NCBI RefSeq assembly: GCF_030812875.1
Contig: NZ_JAUSTN010000002.1
Coordinates: 1 to 64,000, forward strand
Length of the DNA stretch: 64,000 nt
From: Peptoniphilus_B koenoeneniae
Lineage (GTDB): Bacteria > Bacillota > Clostridia > Tissierellales > Peptoniphilaceae
Direction: 5' to 3'
In this document: positions 8,788 through 18,589 of the stretch, in pieces
How the letters are laid out: every line of letters starts with the position of its first letter
How positions within the stretch are numbered: position 1 is the first letter of the stretch
Translations under genes and position numbers: made by a program
The notes under the pieces: generated by a model
Database searches by the model: none
Told to the model about the DNA's origin: nothing
What the model saw: only the letters and a program-made list of their open reading frames with translations

Positions 8788-11154
8788 TCACTTAAAAGTT
8801 ATAATACTTGCTCCCATACCACCCTCGTTGTATGGTGCATCACAAATATCTTTAATATACTTATTTTTCTTTAAATAATCACGAAGTTTTTCTCTAAGGG
8901 CTCCTGTTCCCTTTCCATGAATAATTCTAACAGATTTAAGACCTGAAAGGTAAGCATCATCTAAATATTTATCTACAAGAGGTTTTGCCTCATGAAAATT
9001 ATTTCCCCTTATATCTATTTCCGTTTTAATTGTCGAGCTTTTTCTCTTTATTATATTTTTTGTTTTATTTGATAAATCTTTTTTATCCTCTATGCTTATT
9101 AGAGAATTTTTCGGAACTTTCATTTTCAACATTCCTACTTGAACAAGCACATTTCCATTTTGATCCGGCAGTTCTAAGATTATGCCCTCTGCATTTAAAG
9201 AATTTACCCTAACACTATCGCCTATTATTACTTTTGTAATTGGTTTTTCTGCATTTTTTATTTGAATTTTTTCACTATTTATGCTTGCCGCCTTTATATT
9301 GTCTCGAATTATATCTTGTGATTCTTGTAATCTTCTTGCTTGATCTTTTTTTACTTCTGAAACCACATCTTTTATTTGACTTAAAGCAAGATCAGAATCT
9401 TCTTTTGCTCTTCTTAAAATTCTCGAAGCTTCAAGTTTTGCATCTTTTAGGATTTTTTCTTTTTCTTTTTGTATTTTTAAAAGTTCTTGATCAAGCCTTT
9501 TATTTTGTTTTTCTATTTCTTCTTTATAAATCTCAATTTGACTTTTATTTTTTTCAAGCTGGCTCCTGTCTTCTTCAATAGATTGAAGAACTTTTTCAAA
9601 TTCAATATTATCATTACTTACAAAAGTTTTTGCAAGATTAATAATTTCTTCACTTAAGCCAAGTCTTTTTGAAATTTCAAAAGCATTACTCTTTCCGGGA
9701 ATTCCTATAATTAACTTAAAAGTTGGAGAAAGAGTTTCGACGTTAAATTCCATGGAAGCATTTTGTACTCCCTGGCTTGTTAAAGCATAAATTTTCAATT
9801 GATTGTAATGAGTTGTAGATACGCACCGGATTTTTTTCTCCAACATATGATCCATTATCGCCCGAGCAAGAGCCGCTCCTTCTGTTGGATCTGTTCCTGC
9901 ACCAAGTTCATCAAAAAGTACAAGAGAGTCCTCATCTGCATTTTTTAAAATATCTACTATGTTTACCATGTGAGATGAAAAAGTTGAAAGACTTTGTTCA
10001 ATAGATTGCTCATCTCCTATGTCAGCAAAAATTCTATGAAATATGCTTAATCTGGAATTTTCCTTTGCAGGTATGTGCAAGCCAAACTGTCCCATTAAAC
10101 TTAAAAGGCCCAAAGTTTTTAATGTTACTGTTTTACCTCCAGTGTTTGGTCCTGTGATTATTAGACTCGTCCAGTTTTCTCCAATACTTATATCAATAGG
10201 AACAATTTTATTTTTATTAAGAAGTGGATGCCTTGCCCCTATTAAATCTACAATTTTATCTTCGTTAAAAACAGGTTCTATTCCATTCATTTCTATAGAA
10301 AGCTTGGCCTTTGCAAAGATAAAGTCCAGTTCTTTTAAAATATATTGGTTGGCAGCAATTTCATGGGAATACTCAGCAACTTTTTCTGAAAGCTCTTTTA
10401 ATATTCTTTCAATTTCTTCTCTTTCTTTTGATTCCAGTTCCTTAAGCTCATTGTTTAAATTTACAACTGCTATAGGTTCAATGTAAACCGTTGCTCCGGA
10501 AGAACTTAAATCATGAACTAAACCCTTTATCTTTCCTTTATTTTCAGTTTTTACCGGCACAACATACCGCCCTTCTCTCATGGTTATTATGTTGTCCTGT
10601 AAATACTTGGAATCTTCATTTCCTGATACTATCGATGAAAGTTTGTCTCTTATTGCAACTTTTTTATTTGCCATTGTTCTTCTTATAGAAGCAAGTTTCG
10701 ATGAAGCATTATCTGAAATTTCATTTTCAGATATAATAGCATTGTTAATTATTTCTTCAATATTTTTATTTACATATAAATTTTCCGCTAAATTCGAAAT
10801 ATTATTTATAGATAAATCGTCATCATCGGTAAATATATATTTTTTCAAAATTCTTGAAACTCTTAAAAAATCAGAAACTCTAAGTAAATTTTGAGGAGAA
10901 AGGCTTCCACCAAGTTCAACTCTTCTCATAAAATCATGTATATTTGTAATCCCGAACAAGGGCGGATTTCCTCTTTTGGAAATTAAATTAAGTCCCTCAC
11001 TTGTTTCTTCTTGAGCTTTTTTTATGGCACTTAAATTGGTTAAAATTTTCCCTTCATCTACTAAATCTCTTCCAAGCTCGGATTCACACATATCTTTTAA
11101 TTTTTCTAAAATTTTATCAAATTCCAAAGTTTTATGAGATTTTAAAATTTTCAT
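8788..11154 (-). CDS. mutS2: Endonuclease MutS2 (ribosome-rescue and anti-recombination ATPase)
   Basis: MutS-family ATPase with the Walker A ITGPNTGGKT near residue 335, a Walker B LVLFDELGAGTDPTEG near 410, a long coiled coil (about 510-630) and a C-terminal Smr domain (TEIDIRGNNFHEAKPLVD, then IIHGKGTGALR, near 710-770). It lacks the N-terminal mismatch-recognition domain of MutS1. In Bacillus the protein splits collided ribosomes; in other bacteria it limits recombination. At 788 residues it has normal length. It overlaps the U32 gene by 4 nt, with GGAG upstream of its ATG. Confidence 0.95.
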   Translation of the reverse strand: MKILKSHKTLEFDKILEKLKDMCESELGRDLVDEGKILTNLSAIKKAQEETSEGLNLISKRGNPPLFGITNIHDFMRRVELGGSLSPQNLLRVSDFLRVSRILKKYIFTDDDDLSINNISNLAENLYVNKNIEEIINNAIISENEISDNASSKLASIRRTMANKKVAIRDKLSSIVSGNEDSKYLQDNIITMREGRYVVPVKTENKGKIKGLVHDLSSSGATVYIEPIAVVNLNNELKELESKEREEIERILKELSEKVAEYSHEIAANQYILKELDFIFAKAKLSIEMNGIEPVFNEDKIVDLIGARHPLLNKNKIVPIDISIGENWTSLIITGPNTGGKTVTLKTLGLLSLMGQFGLHIPAKENSRLSIFHRIFADIGDEQSIEQSLSTFSSHMVNIVDILKNADEDSLVLFDELGAGTDPTEGAALARAIMDHMLEKKIRCVSTTHYNQLKIYALTSQGVQNASMEFNVETLSPTFKLIIGIPGKSNAFEISKRLGLSEEIINLAKTFVSNDNIEFEKVLQSIEEDRSQLEKNKSQIEIYKEEIEKQNKRLDQELLKIQKEKEKILKDAKLEASRILRRAKEDSDLALSQIKDVVSEVKKDQARRLQESQDIIRDNIKAASINSEKIQIKNAEKPITKVIIGDSVRVNSLNAEGIILELPDQNGNVLVQVGMLKMKVPKNSLISIEDKKDLSNKTKNIIKRKSSTIKTEIDIRGNNFHEAKPLVDKYLDDAYLSGLKSVRIIHGKGTGALREKLRDYLKKNKYIKDICDAPYNEGGMGASIITFK

Positions 11155-13445
11155 ATTACTCCTCTGTTGTAATGGCCCTTAGTAACATTAATAAATTTAT
11201 TTTTAAGTTCTTCAGCTAATCCATTAAAATCATTTGTTTTAAAAGCATAAGTTATTTTATTTATTGTATCATAATCTTCAAAACTTCTTATTATTCTTCT
11301 ATATGACACAAGGTCTGTAAGCCTTTCATTAGAATAAAAAATCGGATAAGAATTATAAATAATTGTCTTTTTATTTGACCTTTCAAAAGGAAAATCTACA
11401 TCTTTTGTATCTCTTAAATAATGCAAACCGCTGTAAGGACATGATTGACACTCTTTGTTGTCCTTACATTTTTTTATAATTGAATTTGGACAATGCTCCA
11501 TGGTCATAACAGGTATAAAACCATAAACAATAGATTCAAGATTACCCTTAACTTTTAAATTTTTTATTTGCTCATAGTTCATTTCCGGTGATAGAGTTAT
11601 GGAATTTAAGTTGTTTAAAAGAAATTCTCCTGTATAAGAATTAAATACATTTAAACCTATATCCCCATGTTTTTTTCCTTTATAATTTTTAAAAATCTCT
11701 ATTTGAGATAAATTTGATATAACTATGCCAGCTATATCTAATTTTTCAATTTTTTCTTTTATATTTTCCAGCTGTTTTGAATCTAAAATTGTTGGTAGAA
11801 TTATAAAAATTTTATTTTTAAACTTAAAAATTTCTTTTTTGTCTATGAATTTTAAATCTAAATATATATAGTCTATATTTTCAAAGTTTATTTTTTCAAA
11901 ATCTTTTATACTTTTAAGCTCAAGAATAAGTTTTTTATTTTCTTTTTCTCTATTTTTAAATTCAAGCTCATAACTTTTAATCTCTATTTCTCTATTTGTA
12001 AAGAGGTCTTCAAACTTTTTAAGTGCCTCTCTTCTAAGTTCATTTAGATAAGAAATAGGCAGAAAAATATTATTGTCCATTTGAATGTCTATTGAAGATA
12101 GGCTAAAGCCAGTCTTATTTAATTTAGAAAAACTTTCTTCAACATTTTCTCTATTTATGGGAGCTTTTTTTGCAGTTTCAACAATTTTATCTCCCATATA
12201 TAAAATTTCTTTTCCCTCTGCCTCAACTTTTATTATAGGGTTTTTATTTTCTCTTAATTCTATATTAAAGGAGATAGGAATTTTTTTATAAGATTTTTCA
12301 ATTTCTTCATCAAGGCTTTCATTTAATTTTATATTTGTAAGCCTTCTTATTACTTTTCCTTCCTCTAAGTTTCTCTTAGTTTTAAAAAAGTTTTGTCCCC
12401 TTTTGAAATTATCAAACATTGTTAAAGTAAATTTTTTATCTCCTATAAATTCACAGGAGTCTCCCTTATTTACATTATTATAAAAATCTATAATATATCC
12501 ATCTTTAACTTTTTTTATAATTTTCCCTATTTCAATTCCCCTGTTGTCAGGTCTATCTATAGATACAAAATCAGATCCAAAAGCACCAAAGGGAATCCCC
12601 TTTGTCCATTCTCTGTTAAATATTTCTTTTGATTTATTGATTTCCCCTTCATCTAATTTTTTATCAAGAGCTTTTCTATAGGATTTAACTATTTGATAAG
12701 TATATCTGCTATTTTTCATTCTCCCTTCAATTTTAAGGGAATTAACACCGGATTTTATTAAAGTTTCAAGATTTGTAAAACTTTGTAAATCCATTGGACT
12801 TATAAAATATCCTTTTTGACTTATAGGGCTTTTATTTTTATTTAAAATTTCATAGGGTTTTCTACATGCCTGAGCACAATCTCCCCTGTTTCCACTTCTT
12901 CCACCAATCATAGAACTCATAAGACATTGTCCGCTATAAGAAACGCAAAGGGCTCCATGAATAAAATGCTCAATATCAAGATTTAATTCTTTTATTTTTT
13001 TTATTTCATTTAAATTTGTTTCTCTTGCAAGAACAAGTCTATCAAAGTTTAAATTTTTTAAAAATTTTCCGCCATAATAATTATTTATAGTCATCTGTGT
13101 TGAAGCATGAACTTCAAGATTTTTAAATTTACCCTTAATGTATAATCCAAGAGCCGGATCTTGGACTATTATTCCATCAACTCCGGCTCTATATAAAAAT
13201 TCTACTAATTTTATTGCATCTTTAAACTCTTGATCAGACAACAAAATATTTACAGTTACATAGACTTTTACAGATCTCAAATGAGCAAATTTCACCCCTT
13301 CAATTATTTCTTCATCAGTAAAATTTGCAGCACTTGCTCTTGCACTAAAAGATTTTGCCCCTAAATAAACTGCATCTGCTCCAGCATTTACAGCACTTAT
13401 TAAAGATTCAAAATTTCCTGCAGGAGAAAGTAGCTCAATTTTCAT
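11151..13445 (-). CDS. U32 family peptidase / RNA hydroxylation protein (RlhA/TrhP-like)
   Basis: Begins with the U32 signature ELLSPAGNFESLISAVNAG and carries the family cysteine cluster ALCVSYSGQCLMSS...CAQACRKPYE around residues 165-200, plus a later CPN...KCKDNKECQSCPYSG cluster near 650-675. These cysteines fit an iron-sulfur site. Members of this family (RlhA, TrhP/YrrNO) make 5-hydroxycytidine in 23S rRNA or 5-hydroxyuridine in tRNA and depend on prephenate; the old label is collagenase-like protease. At 764 residues it is the long form with a DUF3656-type C-terminal half. Which RNA it modifies cannot be said from sequence. Its start overlaps the ZapA-like gene by 11 nt. Confidence 0.85.
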   Translation of the reverse strand: MKIELLSPAGNFESLISAVNAGADAVYLGAKSFSARASAANFTDEEIIEGVKFAHLRSVKVYVTVNILLSDQEFKDAIKLVEFLYRAGVDGIIVQDPALGLYIKGKFKNLEVHASTQMTINNYYGGKFLKNLNFDRLVLARETNLNEIKKIKELNLDIEHFIHGALCVSYSGQCLMSSMIGGRSGNRGDCAQACRKPYEILNKNKSPISQKGYFISPMDLQSFTNLETLIKSGVNSLKIEGRMKNSRYTYQIVKSYRKALDKKLDEGEINKSKEIFNREWTKGIPFGAFGSDFVSIDRPDNRGIEIGKIIKKVKDGYIIDFYNNVNKGDSCEFIGDKKFTLTMFDNFKRGQNFFKTKRNLEEGKVIRRLTNIKLNESLDEEIEKSYKKIPISFNIELRENKNPIIKVEAEGKEILYMGDKIVETAKKAPINRENVEESFSKLNKTGFSLSSIDIQMDNNIFLPISYLNELRREALKKFEDLFTNREIEIKSYELEFKNREKENKKLILELKSIKDFEKINFENIDYIYLDLKFIDKKEIFKFKNKIFIILPTILDSKQLENIKEKIEKLDIAGIVISNLSQIEIFKNYKGKKHGDIGLNVFNSYTGEFLLNNLNSITLSPEMNYEQIKNLKVKGNLESIVYGFIPVMTMEHCPNSIIKKCKDNKECQSCPYSGLHYLRDTKDVDFPFERSNKKTIIYNSYPIFYSNERLTDLVSYRRIIRSFEDYDTINKITYAFKTNDFNGLAEELKNKFINVTKGHYNRGVI

Positions 13446-13986
13446 TTGACAAAATCTCTATTTGTCTACTTAAATCAATAATCTCTTTCTGATTTTCATA
13501 GATTTTATCACTCAATTTATTTTTTTCATTTTCAAGTTTTCTGATTTCTTCTTTTAAATCATTTATTTCAGAATTTTTTAAATTCATATTTTGTGAAAGA
13601 CTTTTATTTTCTTCTTTTTGACCTAAAAGTTCTTCATTAGATTGTTTTAATTGCTTTTCTAAAACACTTGTGCTCTTTTTAGAAAGTTCCACTTCTTTTT
13701 TCAGTTTTTCCAATTCTTCTAATTGTTTTTTAACTGCTTCTTGATCTTTGGACAAGTTTTTCGCCCTTGTTTCAATGTCATTTTCTCTATTCGAAGAATC
13801 TAAAATATTAAGAGAAGCCAAAATTAAAGCTTGAGTTTGATTCAGTCTAAAATTGTTACCCTTAACTTCTTTTATTTTTTCATCAAGTTTTCGGGCAAGA
13901 GTTTTTATATATTCCGGATTGTCATTTCCAACAACATAAAAACTCATATCATCAATAACTACTTTCGTCTTTTTCATAAGGCTCAT
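13435..13986 (-). CDS. zapA: ZapA-like cell division protein with long coiled coil
   Basis: The first 75 residues match ZapA (VVIDDMSFYVVGNDNPEYI, then an ALILASLNILD helix), a protein that bundles FtsZ filaments. The remaining about 100 residues are a continuous charged coiled coil, longer than in the 85-residue Bacillus ZapA. The ATG at 13986 overlaps the pheT stop as ATGA and has AAGGGG close upstream; a second ATG lies three codons in. The pheT-zapA-U32-mutS2 order is common in Firmicutes, supporting the assignment. Confidence 0.85.
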   Translation of the reverse strand: MSLMKKTKVVIDDMSFYVVGNDNPEYIKTLARKLDEKIKEVKGNNFRLNQTQALILASLNILDSSNRENDIETRAKNLSKDQEAVKKQLEELEKLKKEVELSKKSTSVLEKQLKQSNEELLGQKEENKSLSQNMNLKNSEINDLKEEIRKLENEKNKLSDKIYENQKEIIDLSRQIEILSNEN

Positions 13987-16364
13987 TCACCCCTTAATTT
14001 AGCCTTGAAATTGTCTTTTATTTCCTGAATTATTTTATCGGAAATTTTTTCAACTTCTGAATCTGTAAGAGTTCTGTCATTTGCCCTAAATATTAGAGAA
14101 AATGCTATGCTCTTCTTACCTTCTTCTATACCCTTTCCTGTATAAATATCGAAAACATTAAAATCTTCAAGAATTTTTTTGCCATATTTCTTAGCAACTT
14201 CTTCTATTTCTTCAGAGCTTATATCCCTATCTAAAATAAAAGCAAAATCTCTTTTCATAGAAGGATACTTTGGAAGTTCTTTATATAATCTATTTTCTTT
14301 GCTTAATTCTACAAATTTATTAAATTCAAATTCTCCTACTAAGGCTCCTGTTTTAATTGAATATTTTTCCAAAACACTCGGATGAACTTCACCAAAACTT
14401 CCTAAATAAATATCGTCCTTATAAAGATCTGCGCTTCTTCCTGGATGCAAATATTCAACTGAAGAAGGCTTTACTTTTAAATCATCAATTCCCAAAGTCC
14501 AAAGAGCTTTTAAAATCATTTCTTTCATATTATAAAAATCTCCTTGGTTGTAAGAACCTATTGTTAATTTTAATCTTTCTTCAGGTAATTTATCACTTGG
14601 AGTAAAAGTATTTCCAAATTCAAAGCCTGCTGCTCTCTCATTATTCCTATTGTAATTTTTACTTAAAACTTCGAGCATATTTGCAACAAGAGTGGTTCTC
14701 ATAATTGAATATTCCTCACCAAGAGGATTTATTATTTTAACAACTTTTCTAAGTTCATTATCTTCTTTTAAATTCAGCTTATTAAAAATTGAAGGGCTTA
14801 CGAAAGAATAAGTCATAAATTCAGAATATCCATAGGCCATTAAAATATCTTTAACTCTTTTTTCAACATTTCTGAATTTAGGTTTTGAACCTACTGTTAA
14901 ACCTCCGAAAAGAGGTTTGGGTTCTATATTGTGATATCCATAAATCCTTGCAACTTCTTCAATTAAATCTTCTTCTATTTCTATGTCAAGTCTAAAACTT
15001 GGAACTTTTGCAATTAAATATTCATCAAAAAGTTCTGTTTCTATTTCCAATCTGTTTAAGATTTTTGAAATTTCTTCAAGACTTAAATCTTCTCCTATTA
15101 ATTTGTTTGTTTTTGAAAGTCTAAGTTTTATCTTTTTTTCTTTTTTGTCTTTTTGACCTTCATCAAAAGCTGAATCAACCACTTTTGCGCAAGAAATTTT
15201 TTCACTTAATTGGCAGACTCTATCTACTGCAACTTTTGCTAAATTTGAATCAATTCCCTTTTCAAATCTTGCACTTGCTTCAGTCCTAAGACCTTGTCTT
15301 TTTGATGTAAGTCTTACGCTTTTTTCATTAAAATTTGCACCTTCAAGAAAAACAATTTTAGTTTGAGGAGTAATTTCAGTATCAAAACCACCCATTAATC
15401 CTGCAATACCTACTATTCTTTTTCCATCGCAAATAACAATATCATCCTTATTTAATTTTCTTTCAACATCATCAAGGGTCTTTATAACTTCCCCATCTTC
15501 TGCTTGTCTTACAATTATTTTTTTATCTTCTAAAGTTTCTAAGTTGTAAGCATGAAGAGGTTGACCATATTCAAGCATAACAAAGTTTGTTAAATCAACA
15601 ATATTATTAATTGGTCTTACTCCACTTGCCATAAGATAATTTTTTAGCCATAGGGGAGATTCTTCAATCTTTACATCTTTTAAAACTCTTCCATAAAATC
15701 TTTGGCACTTTTCAGTTTTAACTTCAACTCCATTGAAATAATTTTTTATATTATCAACAGGATTTTCTATTTTTATTTCTTCATTTTTAAGTTTTGTATC
15801 AAAGGTTGCAGCAACTTCTCTTGCCATTCCAATAATAGACAAACAATCTGGTCTATTTGGAGTTATTTCAAATTCTATAACTGGATTATTTAAGTCTAAG
15901 ATTTCTTTTACATCTGTTCCAAGTTTATAATCTTCTCTAAAAATAAAAATCCCATCTCTTGCCTCTTTAGGTATTACTGAAATTTCATAACCTAATTCTT
16001 CAAGACTGCAAAGCATTCCGTCAGATTCAACTCCTCTAAGTTTGCCTTTTTTTATTTTTATGCCCCCAGCAAGATTTGCTCCTACCTTTGAAACGGGAAC
16101 AAGAGCTCCTTCAAAAACATTTTTCGCTCCTGTTACGATTTGCAAAACTTCATCTCCAACATCAACTTGGCAAATAACAAGTTTATCTGCATCTGGATGA
16201 TTTGTAATTTTTAATATTTTACCGACTACAACTCCACTAATACCTTCAGCTCTATTTATAATTGATTCAACATGAGAGCCTGTAAGTGTTACTTCATCGG
16301 CAATTTCCTTTGTAGACTTATCTAAATCTATATAATTTTTTAACCAACTTATGGGTAATAACAT
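13983..16364 (-). CDS. pheT: Phenylalanyl-tRNA synthetase beta subunit
   Basis: Large subunit of the alpha2-beta2 PheRS. In order: N-terminal region, a tRNA-binding OB fold (about 40-150, VVVGKILKITNHPDADKL), the B3/B4 editing domain (about 200-375, with GLMGGFDTEIT), B5 (about 405-475), the catalytic-like core and a C-terminal ferredoxin-fold anticodon-binding domain (about 700-793, YPSMKRDFAFILDRDI). The 793-residue length is normal. AGGAGG is upstream of the ATG at 16364. It follows pheS by 8 nt. Confidence 0.96.
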   Translation of the reverse strand: MLLPISWLKNYIDLDKSTKEIADEVTLTGSHVESIINRAEGISGVVVGKILKITNHPDADKLVICQVDVGDEVLQIVTGAKNVFEGALVPVSKVGANLAGGIKIKKGKLRGVESDGMLCSLEELGYEISVIPKEARDGIFIFREDYKLGTDVKEILDLNNPVIEFEITPNRPDCLSIIGMAREVAATFDTKLKNEEIKIENPVDNIKNYFNGVEVKTEKCQRFYGRVLKDVKIEESPLWLKNYLMASGVRPINNIVDLTNFVMLEYGQPLHAYNLETLEDKKIIVRQAEDGEVIKTLDDVERKLNKDDIVICDGKRIVGIAGLMGGFDTEITPQTKIVFLEGANFNEKSVRLTSKRQGLRTEASARFEKGIDSNLAKVAVDRVCQLSEKISCAKVVDSAFDEGQKDKKEKKIKLRLSKTNKLIGEDLSLEEISKILNRLEIETELFDEYLIAKVPSFRLDIEIEEDLIEEVARIYGYHNIEPKPLFGGLTVGSKPKFRNVEKRVKDILMAYGYSEFMTYSFVSPSIFNKLNLKEDNELRKVVKIINPLGEEYSIMRTTLVANMLEVLSKNYNRNNERAAGFEFGNTFTPSDKLPEERLKLTIGSYNQGDFYNMKEMILKALWTLGIDDLKVKPSSVEYLHPGRSADLYKDDIYLGSFGEVHPSVLEKYSIKTGALVGEFEFNKFVELSKENRLYKELPKYPSMKRDFAFILDRDISSEEIEEVAKKYGKKILEDFNVFDIYTGKGIEEGKKSIAFSLIFRANDRTLTDSEVEKISDKIIQEIKDNFKAKLRGE

Positions 16365-16372
16365 GACTCCTC

Positions 16373-17395
16373 CTAAAATTCTTTTAAAAATCTGATATCA
16401 TTATCAAACATCATTCTTATATCAGTGATTCCGTATTTAACCATGGCTATTCTGTCAATTCCCATTCCAAATGCAAATCCAGAATATATTTCAGGATCAA
16501 TTCCACAGTTTCTAAGAACATTAGGATGAACCATACCGCATCCTAAAAGTTCCATACTCCAGCCAGTATTTCCACAGGCATCACAACCATTGCCATGACA
16601 CTTTGGACAAGTTACATCCACTTCAAGGCTTGGTTCTGTAAAAGGAAAATAGTGGGGTCTGAATCTTGTTTGCATATCATCTCCAAAAAGTTCCTTAACA
16701 AATAAATTTAAGGTATGCGTTAAATTGGCAATACTTACATCTTTATCAATTATTAAGCCTTCCATTTGATGAAACATAGGAGAATGAGTTGCATCAACTT
16801 CATCTGGTCTAAATACTCTTCCAGTACAAATCATTCTTAAAGGAGCACCATGCTCTTTCATAGCTCTTATTTGTACAGGAGAAGTCTGTGTTCTAAGTAA
16901 AGTATTTTCGTCAATATAAAATGTATCTGAAAGATCTCTTGATGGATGATTTTCCGGTGCATTTAATAAATCAAAATTATTTTCAACGGTTTCAATTTCA
17001 GGGCCGTCATATACTGTAAAGCCCATTCTAACAAAAAGACTTTCCAGTTCTTCAAGAGTTTTTATAAGAGGATGAAAATGTCCTACATCAGTTTTGTCAG
17101 TTTTTAATGTAATATCAATTCTCTCATCTATTAATCTTTTTTCCAGTTCCTGAGAAGAAAGTTTTTGTTTTTTTTCTTCAATAAGTTCTTCAATATTTTT
17201 TCTTATTTCATTAGCTAACGAACCTATAATTGGTCTTTCTTCCTTCGATAATTTTCCCATTTCTTTTAAAACGAGAGTAAGTTCACCTTTTTTACCTAAA
17301 TATTTAACTCTTAAGTCTTCAAGGCCTTTTAAATTTTCAGTTTTTTCTATTTCAGATGTAGCTACATCTTTTATTTTTAAAAGCTTTTCCTTCAT
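16373..17395 (-). CDS. pheS: Phenylalanyl-tRNA synthetase alpha subunit
   Basis: Catalytic subunit of PheRS (class II). An N-terminal coiled coil (residues 1-85) is followed by class II motif 2 (FRPDEVDATHSPMFHQMEG) and motif 3 (GFAFGMGIDRIAM) near the end. The bacterial four-cysteine insertion CPKCHGNGCDACGNTGW is present as in Bacillus. I use the ATG at 17395 because GGAGG lies 5 nt upstream and overlaps the two earlier ATGs at 17407 and 17410. It is transcribed from its own promoter (17423-17451) with a leader of only about 20 nt, so there is no T-box. Confidence 0.95.
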   Translation of the reverse strand: MKEKLLKIKDVATSEIEKTENLKGLEDLRVKYLGKKGELTLVLKEMGKLSKEERPIIGSLANEIRKNIEELIEEKKQKLSSQELEKRLIDERIDITLKTDKTDVGHFHPLIKTLEELESLFVRMGFTVYDGPEIETVENNFDLLNAPENHPSRDLSDTFYIDENTLLRTQTSPVQIRAMKEHGAPLRMICTGRVFRPDEVDATHSPMFHQMEGLIIDKDVSIANLTHTLNLFVKELFGDDMQTRFRPHYFPFTEPSLEVDVTCPKCHGNGCDACGNTGWSMELLGCGMVHPNVLRNCGIDPEIYSGFAFGMGIDRIAMVKYGITDIRMMFDNDIRFLKEF

Positions 17396-17422
17396 TTTAT
17401 CCTCCATCATTTAATTAAATAA

Positions 17423-17451
17423 ATTATAGCAAAAGAGCCAATTCATTTCAA
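17423..17451 (-). promoter_or_regulatory. Promoter of the pheS-argS operon
   Basis: Minus-strand TTGAAA (17446-17451), exactly 17 nt spacer, TATAAT (17423-17428). It leaves a leader of about 20 nt before the pheS ATG. Confidence 0.8.
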
Positions 17452-17485
17452 TTTTATAGAAATTTTATAAGATAATTAGAATCAA

Positions 17486-17521
17486 AAAAACTCATTGAAG
17501 GGGGACTTACAATGAGTTTTT
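17486..17521 (-). terminator. Terminator after lrgB
   Basis: Stem AAAACTCATTG / CAATGAGTTTT with a 12-nt purine-rich loop, placed between lrgB and the pheS promoter and with A/T runs on both sides. Confidence 0.85.
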
Positions 17522-17551
17522 AAAAATTTGTGAATTTTATTAATTAAATCT

Positions 17552-18232
17552 CTAAATTAATTTCATAATAATAGGCATTAAAATTACCGTGACAAGACCT
17601 GTAACAGCTATGGATAAACCACTCATAGCTCCTTGAATTTCTCCAATTTTTCTTGCTTCAGAAGTTCCTACTGCGTGAGACGAAGTTCCTATCGCAACTC
17701 CTTGGGCAGTTGGATCTTTTATCCTAAAAGCCTTAATTATTATAGGAGCAATTACAGCTCCTGTTACTCCTCTTAATACTACAAGTACAGCTGTAATGGC
17801 TGGATTCCCGCCATATTCCTCCGATAAAGCGATGGCTATTGCGGTAGTTATAGATTGAGGAGCACTTGAAATTATTATACTTTTTTCAAATCCTGCCAAC
17901 TTATAAGAAATCACTATAAAAAGCATTGCAAGGATTGAGCCTAATAAAGTACCTATAAGAATAGGAAATAAATTCTTTTTTAATTCATCAAGATTTTCAT
18001 ATAGATCTACAACCATAGCAACAGTAGCAGGTGCTATGAAAAACATTATGAAATCTCCGCCCTGTTTATAACTTTCATAAGAAATACCTGTAACTTTTAA
18101 AAAAAGTATACACAAGGCTATGGAAATCAAAAGAGGATTAGCTATAGGACTTTTTAATTTTTTATTTAACATTTTTCCAATTTCAAAGGTTGCAAATGTT
18201 AAGATTATACCAAAATATTTATTATCTAACAT
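17552..18232 (-). CDS. lrgB: LrgB/CidB-type membrane protein (pyruvate carrier partner)
   Basis: A 226-residue protein with about seven hydrophobic segments and the LrgB family core APQSITTAIAIALSEEYGG (near 125-143) followed by AIGTSSHAVGTSEARKIGE and GAMSGLSIAV. LrgAB/CidAB were first described as murein hydrolase regulators. Homologues in Bacillus (PftAB) and streptococci act as pyruvate transporters. AGGAGG precedes the ATG at 18232; it overlaps lrgA by 11 nt. As the last gene of an operon with a lactate-type dehydrogenase, a pyruvate or lactate transport role is the better inference here. Confidence 0.88.
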   Translation of the reverse strand: MLDNKYFGIILTFATFEIGKMLNKKLKSPIANPLLISIALCILFLKVTGISYESYKQGGDFIMFFIAPATVAMVVDLYENLDELKKNLFPILIGTLLGSILAMLFIVISYKLAGFEKSIIISSAPQSITTAIAIALSEEYGGNPAITAVLVVLRGVTGAVIAPIIIKAFRIKDPTAQGVAIGTSSHAVGTSEARKIGEIQGAMSGLSIAVTGLVTVILMPIIMKLI

Positions 18233-18575
18233 TTTTCCTCCTTTGAAGTAATTCTATTATCTTTCCTGTTACTCCCATTGTAATAGCAGTTCCTAAAACT
18301 ACTAAAACAATAAGCATTAAAGTTTTTCCCTTAATGGCACTATAACTATTAATAATTCCAACTCCTGCAGGAACAAATAGAATAGCTAAATTTTGAAGTA
18401 TACCATTTGAAGTTTTCTTAACATCATCTGGCTTTATAATATTTAGGGCAAAAGCAATAAATAGGTAAATCATCCCATAAACTGCTTCTGGTATAGGAAA
18501 GTTTATTATATGCCTTGTTGCAACTCCCAGCATTAAACAAATGCAAAGAATAACAAATTCTTTTAAATAATTCAT
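18222..18575 (-). CDS. lrgA: LrgA/CidA-type membrane protein (pyruvate carrier partner)
   Basis: A 117-residue, four-helix holin-like protein. The IPEAVYGMIYLFIAFALNII segment (near 27-47) and the AILFVPAGVGIINSY segment (near 65-80) are typical of LrgA (family consensus P.s..GmllLf.lL and lffvPagvGi). It lies 14 nt after etfA with GGAG before its ATG, so it is co-transcribed with the electron-transfer genes, and it overlaps lrgB. Function is inferred from the PftA/LrgA pyruvate-transport work rather than from any catalytic residue. Confidence 0.87.
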   Translation of the reverse strand: MNYLKEFVILCICLMLGVATRHIINFPIPEAVYGMIYLFIAFALNIIKPDDVKKTSNGILQNLAILFVPAGVGIINSYSAIKGKTLMLIVLVVLGTAITMGVTGKIIELLQRRKNVR

Positions 18576-18589
18576 ACTTCTCCTAAAAT

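Noticed and set aside
9240..9581. 113-codon Leu/Phe-rich plus-strand frame resembling a membrane protein
   Set aside because: It is the complement of the MutS2 coiled coil, which explains its hydrophobic composition.
10043..10486. 147-codon open frame on the plus strand inside mutS2
   Set aside because: It is antisense to conserved MutS2 coding sequence, including the Walker A region, and has no ribosome site; low GC and T-rich complements of Lys/Glu-rich genes make such frames common here.
11151..13445. Frameshift or gene fusion in the U32 gene because of its 764-residue length
   Set aside because: The frame is intact and long U32 proteins with a DUF3656-like half exist, so length alone does not indicate a fusion artefact.
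17396..17485. T-box or attenuator expected upstream of pheST
   Set aside because: The promoter at 17423-17451 leaves only about 20 nt of leader, too short for a T-box.
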